DNA of 64,000 nucleotides. Source: JBKHYJ01 sp046565505 (GTDB lineage Bacteria > Acidobacteriota > Blastocatellia > UBA7656). The DNA lies in the NCBI GenBank assembly GCA_046565505.1, contig JBKHYJ010000079.1, positions 62,001 to 126,000 of the forward strand, read 5' to 3'. Of this stretch, positions 18,273 to 28,100 are shown piece by piece. Numbering within the stretch: position 1 is the stretch's first letter; each line of letters begins with the position of its first letter. The notes below the pieces were generated by a model. It did not search any database, had not been told where the DNA came from, and was given only the letters and a program-made list of their open reading frames with translations. A program made the position numbers and the translations under genes.

Positions 18273-18470
18273 CTACTTTACGTCCAACTCATATTGTACA
18301 TCGCGTATCATTTTTTCAATAGCTAGGCTTGAGGCTGGCACGGACAAAGAGGTTTTGATCCGTGTTAAGGAAGGATAGATTCCCTGAGCAATGAGCTTAG
18401 TAGCAGTACTGCGAACCTGTTCTGGGTTCCTCTGTTTAATAAGCGTATCGTTAATACTTGTCGCAGTCAA
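18273..18470 (-). CDS. Possible remnant of a KfrA-type DNA-binding protein
   Basis: 65-residue open frame starting at TTG directly after an in-frame TAG two codons upstream. The sequence QVRSTATKLIAQGIYPSLTRIKTSL looks like the N-terminal helix-turn-helix of KfrA-type proteins. There is no ribosome-binding site. I read it as a possible fragment; it may not be expressed. Confidence 0.25.
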   Translation of the reverse strand: MTATSINDTLIKQRNPEQVRSTATKLIAQGIYPSLTRIKTSLSVPASSLAIEKMIRDVQYELDVK

Positions 18471-18754
18471 GAAGGGCTAATATTAGGACCACGGCAAGCG
18501 TTATTGGTACAACGAAAGGACTGGAACAATTCTTAATAAAAGTGAAGCGGCAGACGCTAATAGTAAGAGAATTCCGCAACGCGGTTAGCACTATTAGCCT
18601 AATGACTACAATGATCCTGAAGGGAAGAGAAGATTAGGCGTCGCGTAGAATTTGGAGTCGCTGAAAGCTCTGAAATTTAACCCACAACTTTGGCTACTTG
18701 ACCGTTTCCTCAAGTTGCGAGCGATAAGTCATTCTTAGAGTAACACTATAAAAT

Positions 18755-18865
18755 TCACGCGGATTGCTTTGGCGGAACCATATTTTGCTCATCAGAATAC
18801 GGATTTTCTGGACCTCCTCCACGATGATTGCCACCTGGATTTAAAGTATTTGTAGAGTGTGTCAT
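18755..18865 (-). CDS. Small Gly/Pro/Asn-rich peptide (36 aa)
   Basis: A 36-codon frame with a strong ribosome-binding site (AAGGAGC nine bases before the ATG). The peptide is rich in Gly, Pro and Asn (LNPGGNHRGGGPENPY) with no signal peptide or membrane segment. It faces away from the pentapeptide gene. Nothing in it identifies a family; the good translation signal is the reason to list it. Confidence 0.4.
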   Translation of the reverse strand: MTHSTNTLNPGGNHRGGGPENPYSDEQNMVPPKQSA

Positions 18866-19108
18866 CAATTTGCTCCTTCCATCTAGCAGTTAAGTTTCAG
18901 ATAATCCGTAGTCTAGCGCGAAAAGGCCCTACTACCAAACAAGATTTTATCAAATCTTATTCAGATAGTATACTCAGGCGGTAGAGGTGAGGAACACATG
19001 ATTGAGAGCAGGATGCCTGATGTACTTATTTTCGTCTGAATACTTATATATTAAAGCTTGGCTTCCTACCCTCTTTCCTTGCTTATTAGAGATCTCAAAG
19101 GAATTACT

Positions 19109-21064
19109 ATGACAGAAGGCATTAAGGATACAAATACTACATCTTCCTTTAACTCAGCGATTAAGATGAGGTTGAGCGATGGTCAAAAGCGGAAGAAATT
19201 GCTTAAAGGGGAGCCGCTTGAATTTGATAGTTCGCTAGGTGCAGCGCTAGAGCCTGATAATAGCAATATCGCACTCATTGTTCATTCATCCTGGATCACA
19301 GACCTTCTTGAGAAGGAGAATCGTACGACCAGTAAGTCTATTAGCATATCTAATGCAATTATTATGGGGCCTCTTGATTTCAGATACGCTATTTTTCCTT
19401 ATGAACTCTATATAACAGATTCAAGATTCACCAGTGAAGTGGATTTCTCTTTTGCAACTTTTGCATGCGTTGCCTCGTTTGAAGGATCAAAATTTGAAAA
19501 GCCCGTCACTTTCCGCGCGGTTCACGCTGAATCGTACTTTAGTATTAGTCGATGTTGCTTCGCGGATGATTCACTTTTTCTAGACTTACAAATTGATGAA
19601 AACCTATATGCAGATAGCGCCAGATTTCAATTCGTCGATTTCACCCGCGCAAGAGTTTCCAAAGCTGTTTTCTTTCGACCTTATAATACCCGTTATTCTA
19701 AAACGTTCGACAAAAGGAAGAAGAGCAATCCGAGCCACCAGGAAGGAGAGCTAGTAGAATTTGCGGGCGATGCCTTTTTTGATGATATAGATTTTGGAGG
19801 AACCATAGAATTTCAAGGTGCCCAATTTAGACGACAGGCCAGATTCGAGGGGATCCATATTGGTGGCAGCGCATTTTTCTATCCTTACGGAAAGAAGAAT
19901 GTTTGCTTTGAAGGTGAAGCAATGTTTTCTTACGCAAAGATCGAAAGGAGCGCTTATTTTGGAAATGCGGCATTTAGGGGAGGAGCTAGTTTTGAAGGCA
20001 TACAAGTTGGAGGATACGCGATATGGGGATCTTACATTGAAAGCACTAACGATTTTCAAGAGGCTCAGGAGATGCGGCTGTCAGGTTTAGAGGAGTTCGA
20101 CGACACAAAAGACTATGATAGTTCTACCTCCGTGCTTAATAGGGATAGTAGAATGGTCCAGTTCGATGGGAAAGTGGACCTGACCAGAGCCCGTTTTAAG
20201 GGCCCTGTGAGCTTCAAATTTGCATATTTTAAGCAAGAGGCCAAGTTCGATGGTGCTGAAAGCCAAGGACCAGTTGATTTTCAAGGAGCCGTGTTTGAGG
20301 AACGGGTTAGTTTCTGTGAAGCTCGTTTTCGATCTGTCTTTTTCAATAACGTATTAGTAGGAAAAGATTCTCAAACAGCAAAGCAATTTAGGAAATCAGT
20401 TGATTTGCTCGGCTTTACTTATGACCTTATTAATGGTAATTGGCTAGAATTGCTCACTGAAGATAATACTGCTCGCAGTAGGGCTATCACCTATTATAGG
20501 CAGCCTTACACTCAGTTAGAGAAAGTCCTACGGGCAATGGGGCATGACCGGGAGGCAGACAAAATTTATTTGGCCCGACGCAAGCGCGAATTCCATCTAA
20601 TGTGTAAACAGGCATTAGGAATAAGTAAGGGCGAGGTTTTGCCCATAAGACAGAGAATTCAAGCCCTGAGCAGTGCTTTGTTTGACCTCTTTCAAAGGCT
20701 GTTATTCAATTATGGTATTCGTCCAATCAGACTTCTTTGGTTTAGCCTGATTGTTCTCCTAGTTGGGACATATATGTTTATGCAGCCTGAAGCAGTAAGG
20801 CATAGAGAAAAAGATGAAAGGAAACCTGTGGAGACATTGTCACCTTCTCAGGCGTTTGGTGTCAGCTTTCGATTATTTATCCCTATAGTAGATCTCCCCA
20901 CCGGCCAACAGTGGGTACCAACGGATCGTCCAGCACCTTATATTAGTGCTGCCAATCTGTCCTTTGCTGGATATGCAACATTACATCGCTTAGCTGGTAT
21001 TATCCTTGTTCCTTTAGGTATCGCTGCTCTTACCGGTCTCATGCATCGCAGGCAAAAATCCTGA
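19109..21064 (+). CDS. Pentapeptide-repeat protein with C-terminal membrane segments
   Basis: The ATG at 19,109 is preferred because AAAGGA lies upstream; an in-frame codon 51 bases earlier lacks a site. Residues about 95-400 hold degenerate pentapeptide repeats of the A/F-x-F type (VDFSFATFACVASFEGSKFE, FRRQARFEGIHIGGSAFF, VDFQGAVFEERVSF), expected to fold as a right-handed quadrilateral helix. A basic helical stretch follows, then two membrane segments near the C-terminus (LLWFSLIVLLVGTYMF and LAGIILVPLGIAALTG). This resembles membrane-tethered pentapeptide proteins of bacterial islands. The function is unknown; low GC matches the element. Confidence 0.75.
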   Translation: MTEGIKDTNTTSSFNSAIKMRLSDGQKRKKLLKGEPLEFDSSLGAALEPDNSNIALIVHSSWITDLLEKENRTTSKSISISNAIIMGPLDFRYAIFPYELYITDSRFTSEVDFSFATFACVASFEGSKFEKPVTFRAVHAESYFSISRCCFADDSLFLDLQIDENLYADSARFQFVDFTRARVSKAVFFRPYNTRYSKTFDKRKKSNPSHQEGELVEFAGDAFFDDIDFGGTIEFQGAQFRRQARFEGIHIGGSAFFYPYGKKNVCFEGEAMFSYAKIERSAYFGNAAFRGGASFEGIQVGGYAIWGSYIESTNDFQEAQEMRLSGLEEFDDTKDYDSSTSVLNRDSRMVQFDGKVDLTRARFKGPVSFKFAYFKQEAKFDGAESQGPVDFQGAVFEERVSFCEARFRSVFFNNVLVGKDSQTAKQFRKSVDLLGFTYDLINGNWLELLTEDNTARSRAITYYRQPYTQLEKVLRAMGHDREADKIYLARRKREFHLMCKQALGISKGEVLPIRQRIQALSSALFDLFQRLLFNYGIRPIRLLWFSLIVLLVGTYMFMQPEAVRHREKDERKPVETLSPSQAFGVSFRLFIPIVDLPTGQQWVPTDRPAPYISAANLSFAGYATLHRLAGIILVPLGIAALTGLMHRRQKS

Positions 21065-21130
21065 AGAAATTACGTTTGGCTTTCTTGCGCTGGAAAACAG
21101 AAGATCAAACACTTGCTGATTAGATCCGCT

Positions 21131-23152
21131 ATGCTTAAACCGCCTCCGTCAACTCGCTTGGATAATATTGTAGAAGTTATTCATGGCTTAGCTATCCCTG
21201 ATCCATATCGATGGCTTGAGAACACAGATAGCCCGGAAACGCGAAATTGGATAGATGCTCAGAATAGATATACAGAATCTATTCTAGGCGCTTTACCGGA
21301 GCGAGAGTCCGTACGCAAACAGCTGGAAGAATTGCTAAGAGTAGACACCATTAGCCCACCGACTGTTCGGGGCAACAACTACTTTTTTTTTAAACGTAAT
21401 GTTGGACAGGACCAATCATCAATCTATATGAAGAATCGTTTGACTGGTGAGGAGATTGCTTTGATTGATCCAAATAGGTTAAGTGAAGATCAAAGCACAT
21501 GGGTTAGCCTACTAGATATTTCTCAGGATGGGAGAATAATGGCTTGCGGCGTAAGGGAAGGGGGCGAAGATGAAATGTCGGTGGCATTTTTCAACACCGA
21601 GTTACGGAAGGAGATTCAAGGTCGCCTGCCGAAGGCTGTTTATTCCAGCATTTCTCTGGAACCAGATGGAGGAGGAGTTTACTACTCACGACTCTTAGAA
21701 AATGGCCCGCGAGTTTATTATCGCTCTATAGAAAAAGAAGGTATAAATGACATAGAAATCTTTGGTGAGGGTTATGGTTCAGAACAAAGAATTCGCGCCC
21801 ACCTTTCTTCAGATGGAAAATACTTGATGCTCTCGGTGCTACATGGTTCATCAGCCAGCAAGGTTGAAGTGTATTCAAAGGACGTGAAAAATCATGGGCC
21901 GATCAATGTTGTAATCAGTGGTATAGATGCTAGTTTTTTAGGTCGAATCGAAGACGAATATATGTTTGTTCGTACTGATTGGCAGGCTCCGAACGGACGG
22001 ATCCTTAGGATAAATCTAAGAGAGATCTCACCAGATAATTGGTGCGAGATTATACCTGAAACAGACTCAGTCATAATTGAGTTTTCTTTAGTTGGGAAAA
22101 AGTTGTTCGTGAGCTACCTAATGCAGGTTACTTCTCAAATCAAAGTGTTTGATACATCAGGAAATTATATTCGCTCTCTATCTTTCCCTTCTATGGGTAT
22201 AGCAGATGGCATGTGGGGAGATTGGAATTTCGATGAAGCTTTTTACATTTTCAGCTCGTTTGCCCATCCTCCAACTATTTATTGCTATCATATATCGACC
22301 GGTACGCAAGAAGTTTGGTCATATCCAAGTGCTTCTATTAGCAGCGACCAGATAGAAGTTAAACAGATATGGTACGAATCCAAAGACAGTACACTGGTTC
22401 CAATGTTTGTAGTTCACAAGCGCCAAATAAAATTAGATGGGGAGCGGCCGACTTTATTAATGGGGTATGGAGGATTCGGAATTAGCATGAAGCCTAACTA
22501 TTCAACAAGAGCTGCGTTTTGGGTTGAAAATGGAGGCGTCTTTGCTTTGCCTAATCTACGTGGTGGAGGTGAATTCGGCCAGAGCTGGCATAGAGAAGGA
22601 GTCCTTGAGAAAAAACAAAACGTGTTCGATGATTTTATAGCCGGGGCAGAGTGGCTCATCAATAATAGTTATACAAATCCTACAAAACTTGCGATCTATG
22701 GAAACTCTAATGGGGGATTACTAGTCGGAGCTGCGGTGACCCAAAGACCGGATCTCTTTCAGGCCGTAGTTTGTTCGCATCCTTTATTAGATATGATTCG
22801 TTATCATAGGTTTTTGTCCGCTCGTTCCTGGTTACTTGAATATGGCTGTTCTGAGAAACCTGATCAGTTTAAATATCTCTACAGTTACTCGCCTTATCAT
22901 CAAGTGAAGCAGCGTAGGAAATACCCATCAGTACTTATAATTACCGGTGATGCGGATACCCGCGTTTCGCCTATTCATGCGCTGAAGATGACTGCCTCTA
23001 TGCAATCGACAGATTTATCGGACAGTGTCGTACTTTTACTTTACACTGCTAAAGCAGGCCATTCGGGAGGAGCGCCGATTAGTCGATATCTAGAAAACCT
23101 CACAGATGAAATGGCTTTTCTTTTTTGGCAACTTAGATTTGTCGGGGATTAG
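21131..23152 (+). CDS. Prolyl oligopeptidase (S9A family)
   Basis: Cytoplasmic serine peptidase that cleaves after proline in short peptides. The start at 21,131 gives the family-typical N-terminus (DPYRWLE). An N-terminal seven-bladed propeller (about residues 70-400) is followed by the alpha/beta-hydrolase domain. The triad is visible: Ser in GNSNGGLL (about residue 524), Asp in TGDADTRVSP (about 605) and His in KAGHSGG (about 642). The loop GNSNGG differs from the usual GGSNGG. At 673 residues it is full length with no signal peptide. It sits 67 bp after the pentapeptide gene in the same direction. AT-rich codons mark it as part of the element. Confidence 0.88.
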   Translation: MLKPPPSTRLDNIVEVIHGLAIPDPYRWLENTDSPETRNWIDAQNRYTESILGALPERESVRKQLEELLRVDTISPPTVRGNNYFFFKRNVGQDQSSIYMKNRLTGEEIALIDPNRLSEDQSTWVSLLDISQDGRIMACGVREGGEDEMSVAFFNTELRKEIQGRLPKAVYSSISLEPDGGGVYYSRLLENGPRVYYRSIEKEGINDIEIFGEGYGSEQRIRAHLSSDGKYLMLSVLHGSSASKVEVYSKDVKNHGPINVVISGIDASFLGRIEDEYMFVRTDWQAPNGRILRINLREISPDNWCEIIPETDSVIIEFSLVGKKLFVSYLMQVTSQIKVFDTSGNYIRSLSFPSMGIADGMWGDWNFDEAFYIFSSFAHPPTIYCYHISTGTQEVWSYPSASISSDQIEVKQIWYESKDSTLVPMFVVHKRQIKLDGERPTLLMGYGGFGISMKPNYSTRAAFWVENGGVFALPNLRGGGEFGQSWHREGVLEKKQNVFDDFIAGAEWLINNSYTNPTKLAIYGNSNGGLLVGAAVTQRPDLFQAVVCSHPLLDMIRYHRFLSARSWLLEYGCSEKPDQFKYLYSYSPYHQVKQRRKYPSVLIITGDADTRVSPIHALKMTASMQSTDLSDSVVLLLYTAKAGHSGGAPISRYLENLTDEMAFLFWQLRFVGD

Positions 23153-23524
23153 AATGGGCCCGTACAACTGGACAGAGTTTAAGCCCTGTTAAGTGTGAAC
23201 ACAGCCGCTTGTAATTTATGTATCTCCACTGATGTTCTAAGGCACTAAGCCTAAATGCAAACTGGGGTTCACGCGAGTTCCGACCACCGACGAGATTGAT
23301 TGCATATAATTATTCGCAAGGTATATTTTACCGGCTCTGCGAATGCTGGAGGCGTAGATCGGCTTAGGAAAACTGGAAATGCTATAGAACCAATCTTGGC
23401 AAGCGTTGACTTATCTCTCCCTCTCAAATACGCTCTTCTAAAGAAACCCAGCAGGCAATATGAGAACAGAATGTTTCTAAGATAGTATATTGGAAGACTA
23501 AACCAGTGGGTGCTGAAAAGCCGC

Positions 23525-25120
23525 ATGAAACAGGTGGAATTATTACGAGTCGTAGTAGCATCGCCTGGCGATGTGCAAGCTGAACGCAATAGCTTGCCCG
23601 CAATTTTAGAAGATTTGAACCGCGGGGTTGCCGCAGATCGTGCTCTTAGACTGGAGCTTTATAGATGGGAAACAGATGCATACCCAGCCTTTCATCCTGA
23701 AGGTCCGCAGGGCTTGATAGATCCTATATTATGCATCCAGGATTGCGACATTCTTATTGGTGTCTTCTGGAAAAGATTCGGGACTCCAGTCAACGACGCT
23801 CAATCAGGCACTGAGCATGAGATTCGACTCGCCATTGAAGCATGGAGGCTGAAGCGACGCCCTCAAATAATGGTCTATTTCAGCCAAAGACCCTATACAC
23901 CTGAATCAAAAAAAGAAACGGATCAGTGGGGGCAGGTATTAGAATTTAAAACTAATTTCCCCAAAGAAGGATTATGGTGGCACTACAAGACTAAAAAAGA
24001 GTTTACAGACATCGTACGTAATCACTTGACTCAATTTATACGCAACGAATTTCAAATCAAGCCGCAGCTTTTGGGAGCAATACAGAACTACACTGTGATT
24101 AATGAAGAAGGGGCCACATCTGGTTTAGTTTATGGGTATCCCACAGCTAAAGTCGAAATCCTATCTTCAGCACTCTCTCGCTTAATGGAAAAGGAGCTTA
24201 ATGAAATTCGAGAGTTATACCTAAAAGGAAAGAGGTATGAGGCATTTGCTCGTGTTGAAACAATACGAAATGATGGTAGCTGGAGCAATTTAGATAAAAT
24301 GATTAAGACTGGTTTAATCAAGATCCAAGTACTATATAGCTTAGAAATAGAGTTAAATATTAATAAAGCTCGCGATTTAGTAAATGAGATCTATGTGGAA
24401 GATCCAGATGGCGATCATACGGTTATTCAAGGGGTACTACGTTTACATGATGGAGAACCTGAGAAGGTTCTTGGTGAACTTCCAACACCTACTAATACTG
24501 ATCTATTGAATCTAAAACTCGCTCTGCAACTCTCCCTAGGAAGAAGAGACAATATCATTCAAGATGTTCAGACTATTCCAGAAGGGATAGTCATAAATGC
24601 GGAAACAAGACGGATATACGCTCTTGCGTTATTAGCGAAGGGCGATATACAAGGGGCTCAGATTGAAATCCAGAAAGCATTAGCGGAGCAAGCAGAATGG
24701 GAAGGTGTAAGGATCGCGAGCGCAATAATTGATTTCTGTAGCAGCTTATCGCCCGCCGCTATACCAATGCAATTCATAATATGGCCGCAACCCATAGATT
24801 GGCCTCTTGTTAAACGTGATGACGAAAGCATTCAACGCCTCCGGAGAGCAGAAACTCAATTTGCTCGCCTCATTTCAGAATCAGAAGGTAATAGAGAGCG
24901 AAAGGAGCTTTTTGAAATTTGGAGACTTGCCTGTTTATCGAATGATCTAGGGCGACTAGAAGAAGCAACCACATTTTGCAAATCGATACTGAAGAATGAT
25001 CCCGCAAATCACCGTGCCGTATTATGGGCTCTTGCTCGTGACTTCGAAATCGATACTGCAGCAAGTGAACAAGCTTTAAAGCGTGATGTCGGAGAGCAAT
25101 ATGACTACTACAAAGGCTGA
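23525..25120 (+). CDS. DUF4062-type N-terminal domain plus TPR-like helical repeats
   Basis: Residues about 5-130 match the DUF4062 pattern: LLRVVVASPGDVQAERN (strand then conserved SPGDV/ERN), DCDILIGVFWKRFGTP and GTEHEIRLAIEA. DUF4062 is found at the N-terminus of NTPase and repeat proteins in conflict-type architectures. The remainder (about 200-530) is alpha-helical with TPR-like pairs (LNDPANHRAV-type and IDWPLVKRDD regions). No NTPase P-loop or membrane segment is seen. The ATG is chosen over a GTG 15 bases upstream on domain grounds. Its end overlaps the next gene by about 20 bases, so the two are coupled. Cytoplasmic; no enzyme activity can be assigned. Confidence 0.72.
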   Translation: MKQVELLRVVVASPGDVQAERNSLPAILEDLNRGVAADRALRLELYRWETDAYPAFHPEGPQGLIDPILCIQDCDILIGVFWKRFGTPVNDAQSGTEHEIRLAIEAWRLKRRPQIMVYFSQRPYTPESKKETDQWGQVLEFKTNFPKEGLWWHYKTKKEFTDIVRNHLTQFIRNEFQIKPQLLGAIQNYTVINEEGATSGLVYGYPTAKVEILSSALSRLMEKELNEIRELYLKGKRYEAFARVETIRNDGSWSNLDKMIKTGLIKIQVLYSLEIELNINKARDLVNEIYVEDPDGDHTVIQGVLRLHDGEPEKVLGELPTPTNTDLLNLKLALQLSLGRRDNIIQDVQTIPEGIVINAETRRIYALALLAKGDIQGAQIEIQKALAEQAEWEGVRIASAIIDFCSSLSPAAIPMQFIIWPQPIDWPLVKRDDESIQRLRRAETQFARLISESEGNRERKELFEIWRLACLSNDLGRLEEATTFCKSILKNDPANHRAVLWALARDFEIDTAASEQALKRDVGEQYDYYKG

Positions 25121-28100
25121 AGAGATTCTTGCTCTAGTGCTGCTTTATCTGAAAAGAGATAAGCCTCAAGATGCACTCGACTTATTAGAACGGAGCAAGA
25201 AAGAATTTATAACCATAGGCGCAGAGAATCTTTGGAAGTCCTGGCATGGTCAGGCATTAGTAGCAATGGGGGATGCCTCTAAGGTATTAGAGGCCGCCAT
25301 GCACGAAGCGGATCCAACATTGCGACGCAATCTTAAAACTTTAGCCTTACGTGAGATAGCATCTAAAAACGGTGATTGGGAGCCCCTAATTGCTCATTTG
25401 GAAGAATCATTCGAAGAAACAGGGGATGGTGAGTTCTTATTAAATCTCTCCTATATCAAGTTTCAGCTTTCTGATTGGAACTATATCGCTGACCGAGTAA
25501 ACCAACTTATTCTAAGTATAGGGACCGCGGATGCCGTTCGATTATCTGCAACTGCAGCTTGGAACGCAGGAAGAGCAGAACTGTGCCTCAACATTCTAGA
25601 TCAACACAAGGATGTATTTTCTGGCGGAACATTGCCAGGAGATATGTGGAGATTACGTGTGGATTGCCAGGTGAAAATGGGAGCACTTTCCGCAGCCGTA
25701 ATTGAAGCAGAAGAGTTGGTGAGAAAGGAATCGTCAACAGTAAACATTATAACTCTGATGGATGCTCAGGCTCGCAAAGGAGATCTTAAAGGTATCGTGT
25801 TGACATCCCGTCTTTTGTTGCCTAAGTCTGATGTTCAACCAATCTACCTACTAAAAGCGGCCCGGTTTGTTCAGTTTGAGGACCCTGAGTTAGCAAAAGA
25901 ATTTTGGCGGCGAGTAAAGGGGGCCGCTTTAGAAAAACCTTCATTACTCGCTGAAGCTCTTGGAATCGGATACCAATTGGGTCTAGACGCAGAAATGAGA
26001 CCCTTGGTTGAACGTATGCAGACCTATGCAGAAAAAGGTGAAGGCCCTTTCAAGTTCTTTAGGTTGACAGAGGTTCGATCTCGTCTAGAAAAACATAGTG
26101 AGAATCTGAATGAACTTAATAGGATGTACGATGCAGGAGAAATCCCGATACACCTGTTCTCACAATCTGTTAATGTGCCTCTAGTTGAAATTTTACATGG
26201 AATTCCCCAGCAGAATCGAGCAGAGCAAAATCCGCATCACCAATTGCGTGTTTATACGAGATACGGAGGGCGGTCAATACAGAAAGATATTACTGAGTTT
26301 TTACGAAACAAGCGGCTTCATCTAGACATAACATCAATACTATTAGCACAGGATTTAGGCGTGCTCGAGAAAGTGGAGCGATGTTTTAAGCCTCTCCGCA
26401 TTTCTCCGAATTTGCAAACCGCTCTTATTGCACAACGCGACTCTTTGCGGCCAAATCAGCAGAGGCGAATCGAAACATATAAACGAATCGATAGCATATT
26501 AGGTAGTGGAAAGGCTCAACTGATTCCAGAAGCAATCGAATCTCCTGATAAACTTGATGACCTCAAAAAAAAGATGGAACCTGCCTGGGTTGCGACTCTA
26601 ATAAGAGCTCAAGAAGAATGTGGATTCGTCGTTGACTACTTGCCTTTGACCACTAATGATCTTGATCATGAACCCATAATTTTGCCAGTAGAATTTCAAA
26701 GGCGCGTTATTAATTGCCGTGCCATTGTAGAGAGCTTACGCGCCAATGGCCCATTATCTCCTTCTGTATTTCATCAGAAGATTGAGGCTTTAGGGTATGA
26801 AGGGACTAAGGATCTATCTACTACCGTGCCTCCACTTAGATCTAAATTATTCCTAATCGGTAATATAGCGAGCACCTTAGCAGATGCAGACCTTCTTGAT
26901 CTTGTTTGCAACGAGTTTGATGTTTTTATTGATCCGTACTATGTGCAGATTCTACGTAACTCTCTTCGCGGGCAGGAATATTACTTGAAGCTTGAGAAAT
27001 GGCTTGGCAGACTTGAAGATCAAATCAGAGAGGGTCTGGACACTGGAGTATATGAATGCGTCAGTATTTCAGGCGACCTGTTAGCCGAGGGCGCTGAGCG
27101 AGAAGAAATCGATAACCTAGATTTCCTAACCTTACGGGAGTTACTACTTTTTAGTCCTGAAGAGAATGATGTGCTTTGGATAGATGATCGGCTGCTTAAC
27201 AGCTATGCCCATCGTGATGGTGTGCCGATCATAACTATCAATGAAATACTTTGGGCGCTTCGACAGCAGGGGGAGCTAACTGAGCGAGAGTACTATGATG
27301 CCCTTTTGAATCTCCGTTCGGGGAATATTCGCTATATACCTATTGATAGTAAAGAGATTCTGTATCATCTGTATCAAGCACAAGTTCAAAATAGCACTGT
27401 AGCTGAAACTAACGAGCTTCTAATCCTGAGAAAATACTTAGCAGCTTGCTTGCTTGATACAGAACGTTTGCAGAGAATACCGATACTAGAGAGAGTATCA
27501 AACAAAACAGGGGAATTACCATTTGTACAAGGTGTTGTAACTACTATTGCTGATGCTCTTGTTACTGTATGGACAGAAAATGAAAAAGATATTGACACTC
27601 TGGAGGCTCGTGCCAACTATCTTCTTAATAACTTCTTCACAGGCATTTTTGGAACTCGGCACTTTTTACCAAAGGATGATACTCAAAACGATGGAATAGA
27701 CCTGATAGGATTTGATATCGGATCATTATTCGGCCAAGGCATTTCTTTGGCTGGTAAAGTTGGTCCTAAGGATTCGCCTCGCCGTCGTCAATTCTTTTCC
27801 TGGCTACAAAAAAGAATGGCTCTGCACCGTCTCAAAGCAGACCCAGGAGCTATTATAGCCGCCGCAAGGACCCTGAGGACTCTGATTGGGACTACCACTG
27901 CCAGACAAACTGAGAAAGCTGAGGACGAATCATTTCTACGTTTAATTTTTCAAGGATTCTTCTTGGATTTGCCAAAGCAATTAACTGACGAGTTAAAGCT
28001 CAACCCTGAGATAATGGATTGGATTGGAATTAGCTTGGTTGATTCAGTGCAATATGACAAATTAGTTTTTTCAGCCTCTGATTTTTGGGTTGCAGTAAAG

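Noticed and set aside
18273..18470. Left-end small frame as an integrase or TnsA remnant
   Set aside because: It contains no catalytic motif; I only list it as a possible KfrA-type fragment.
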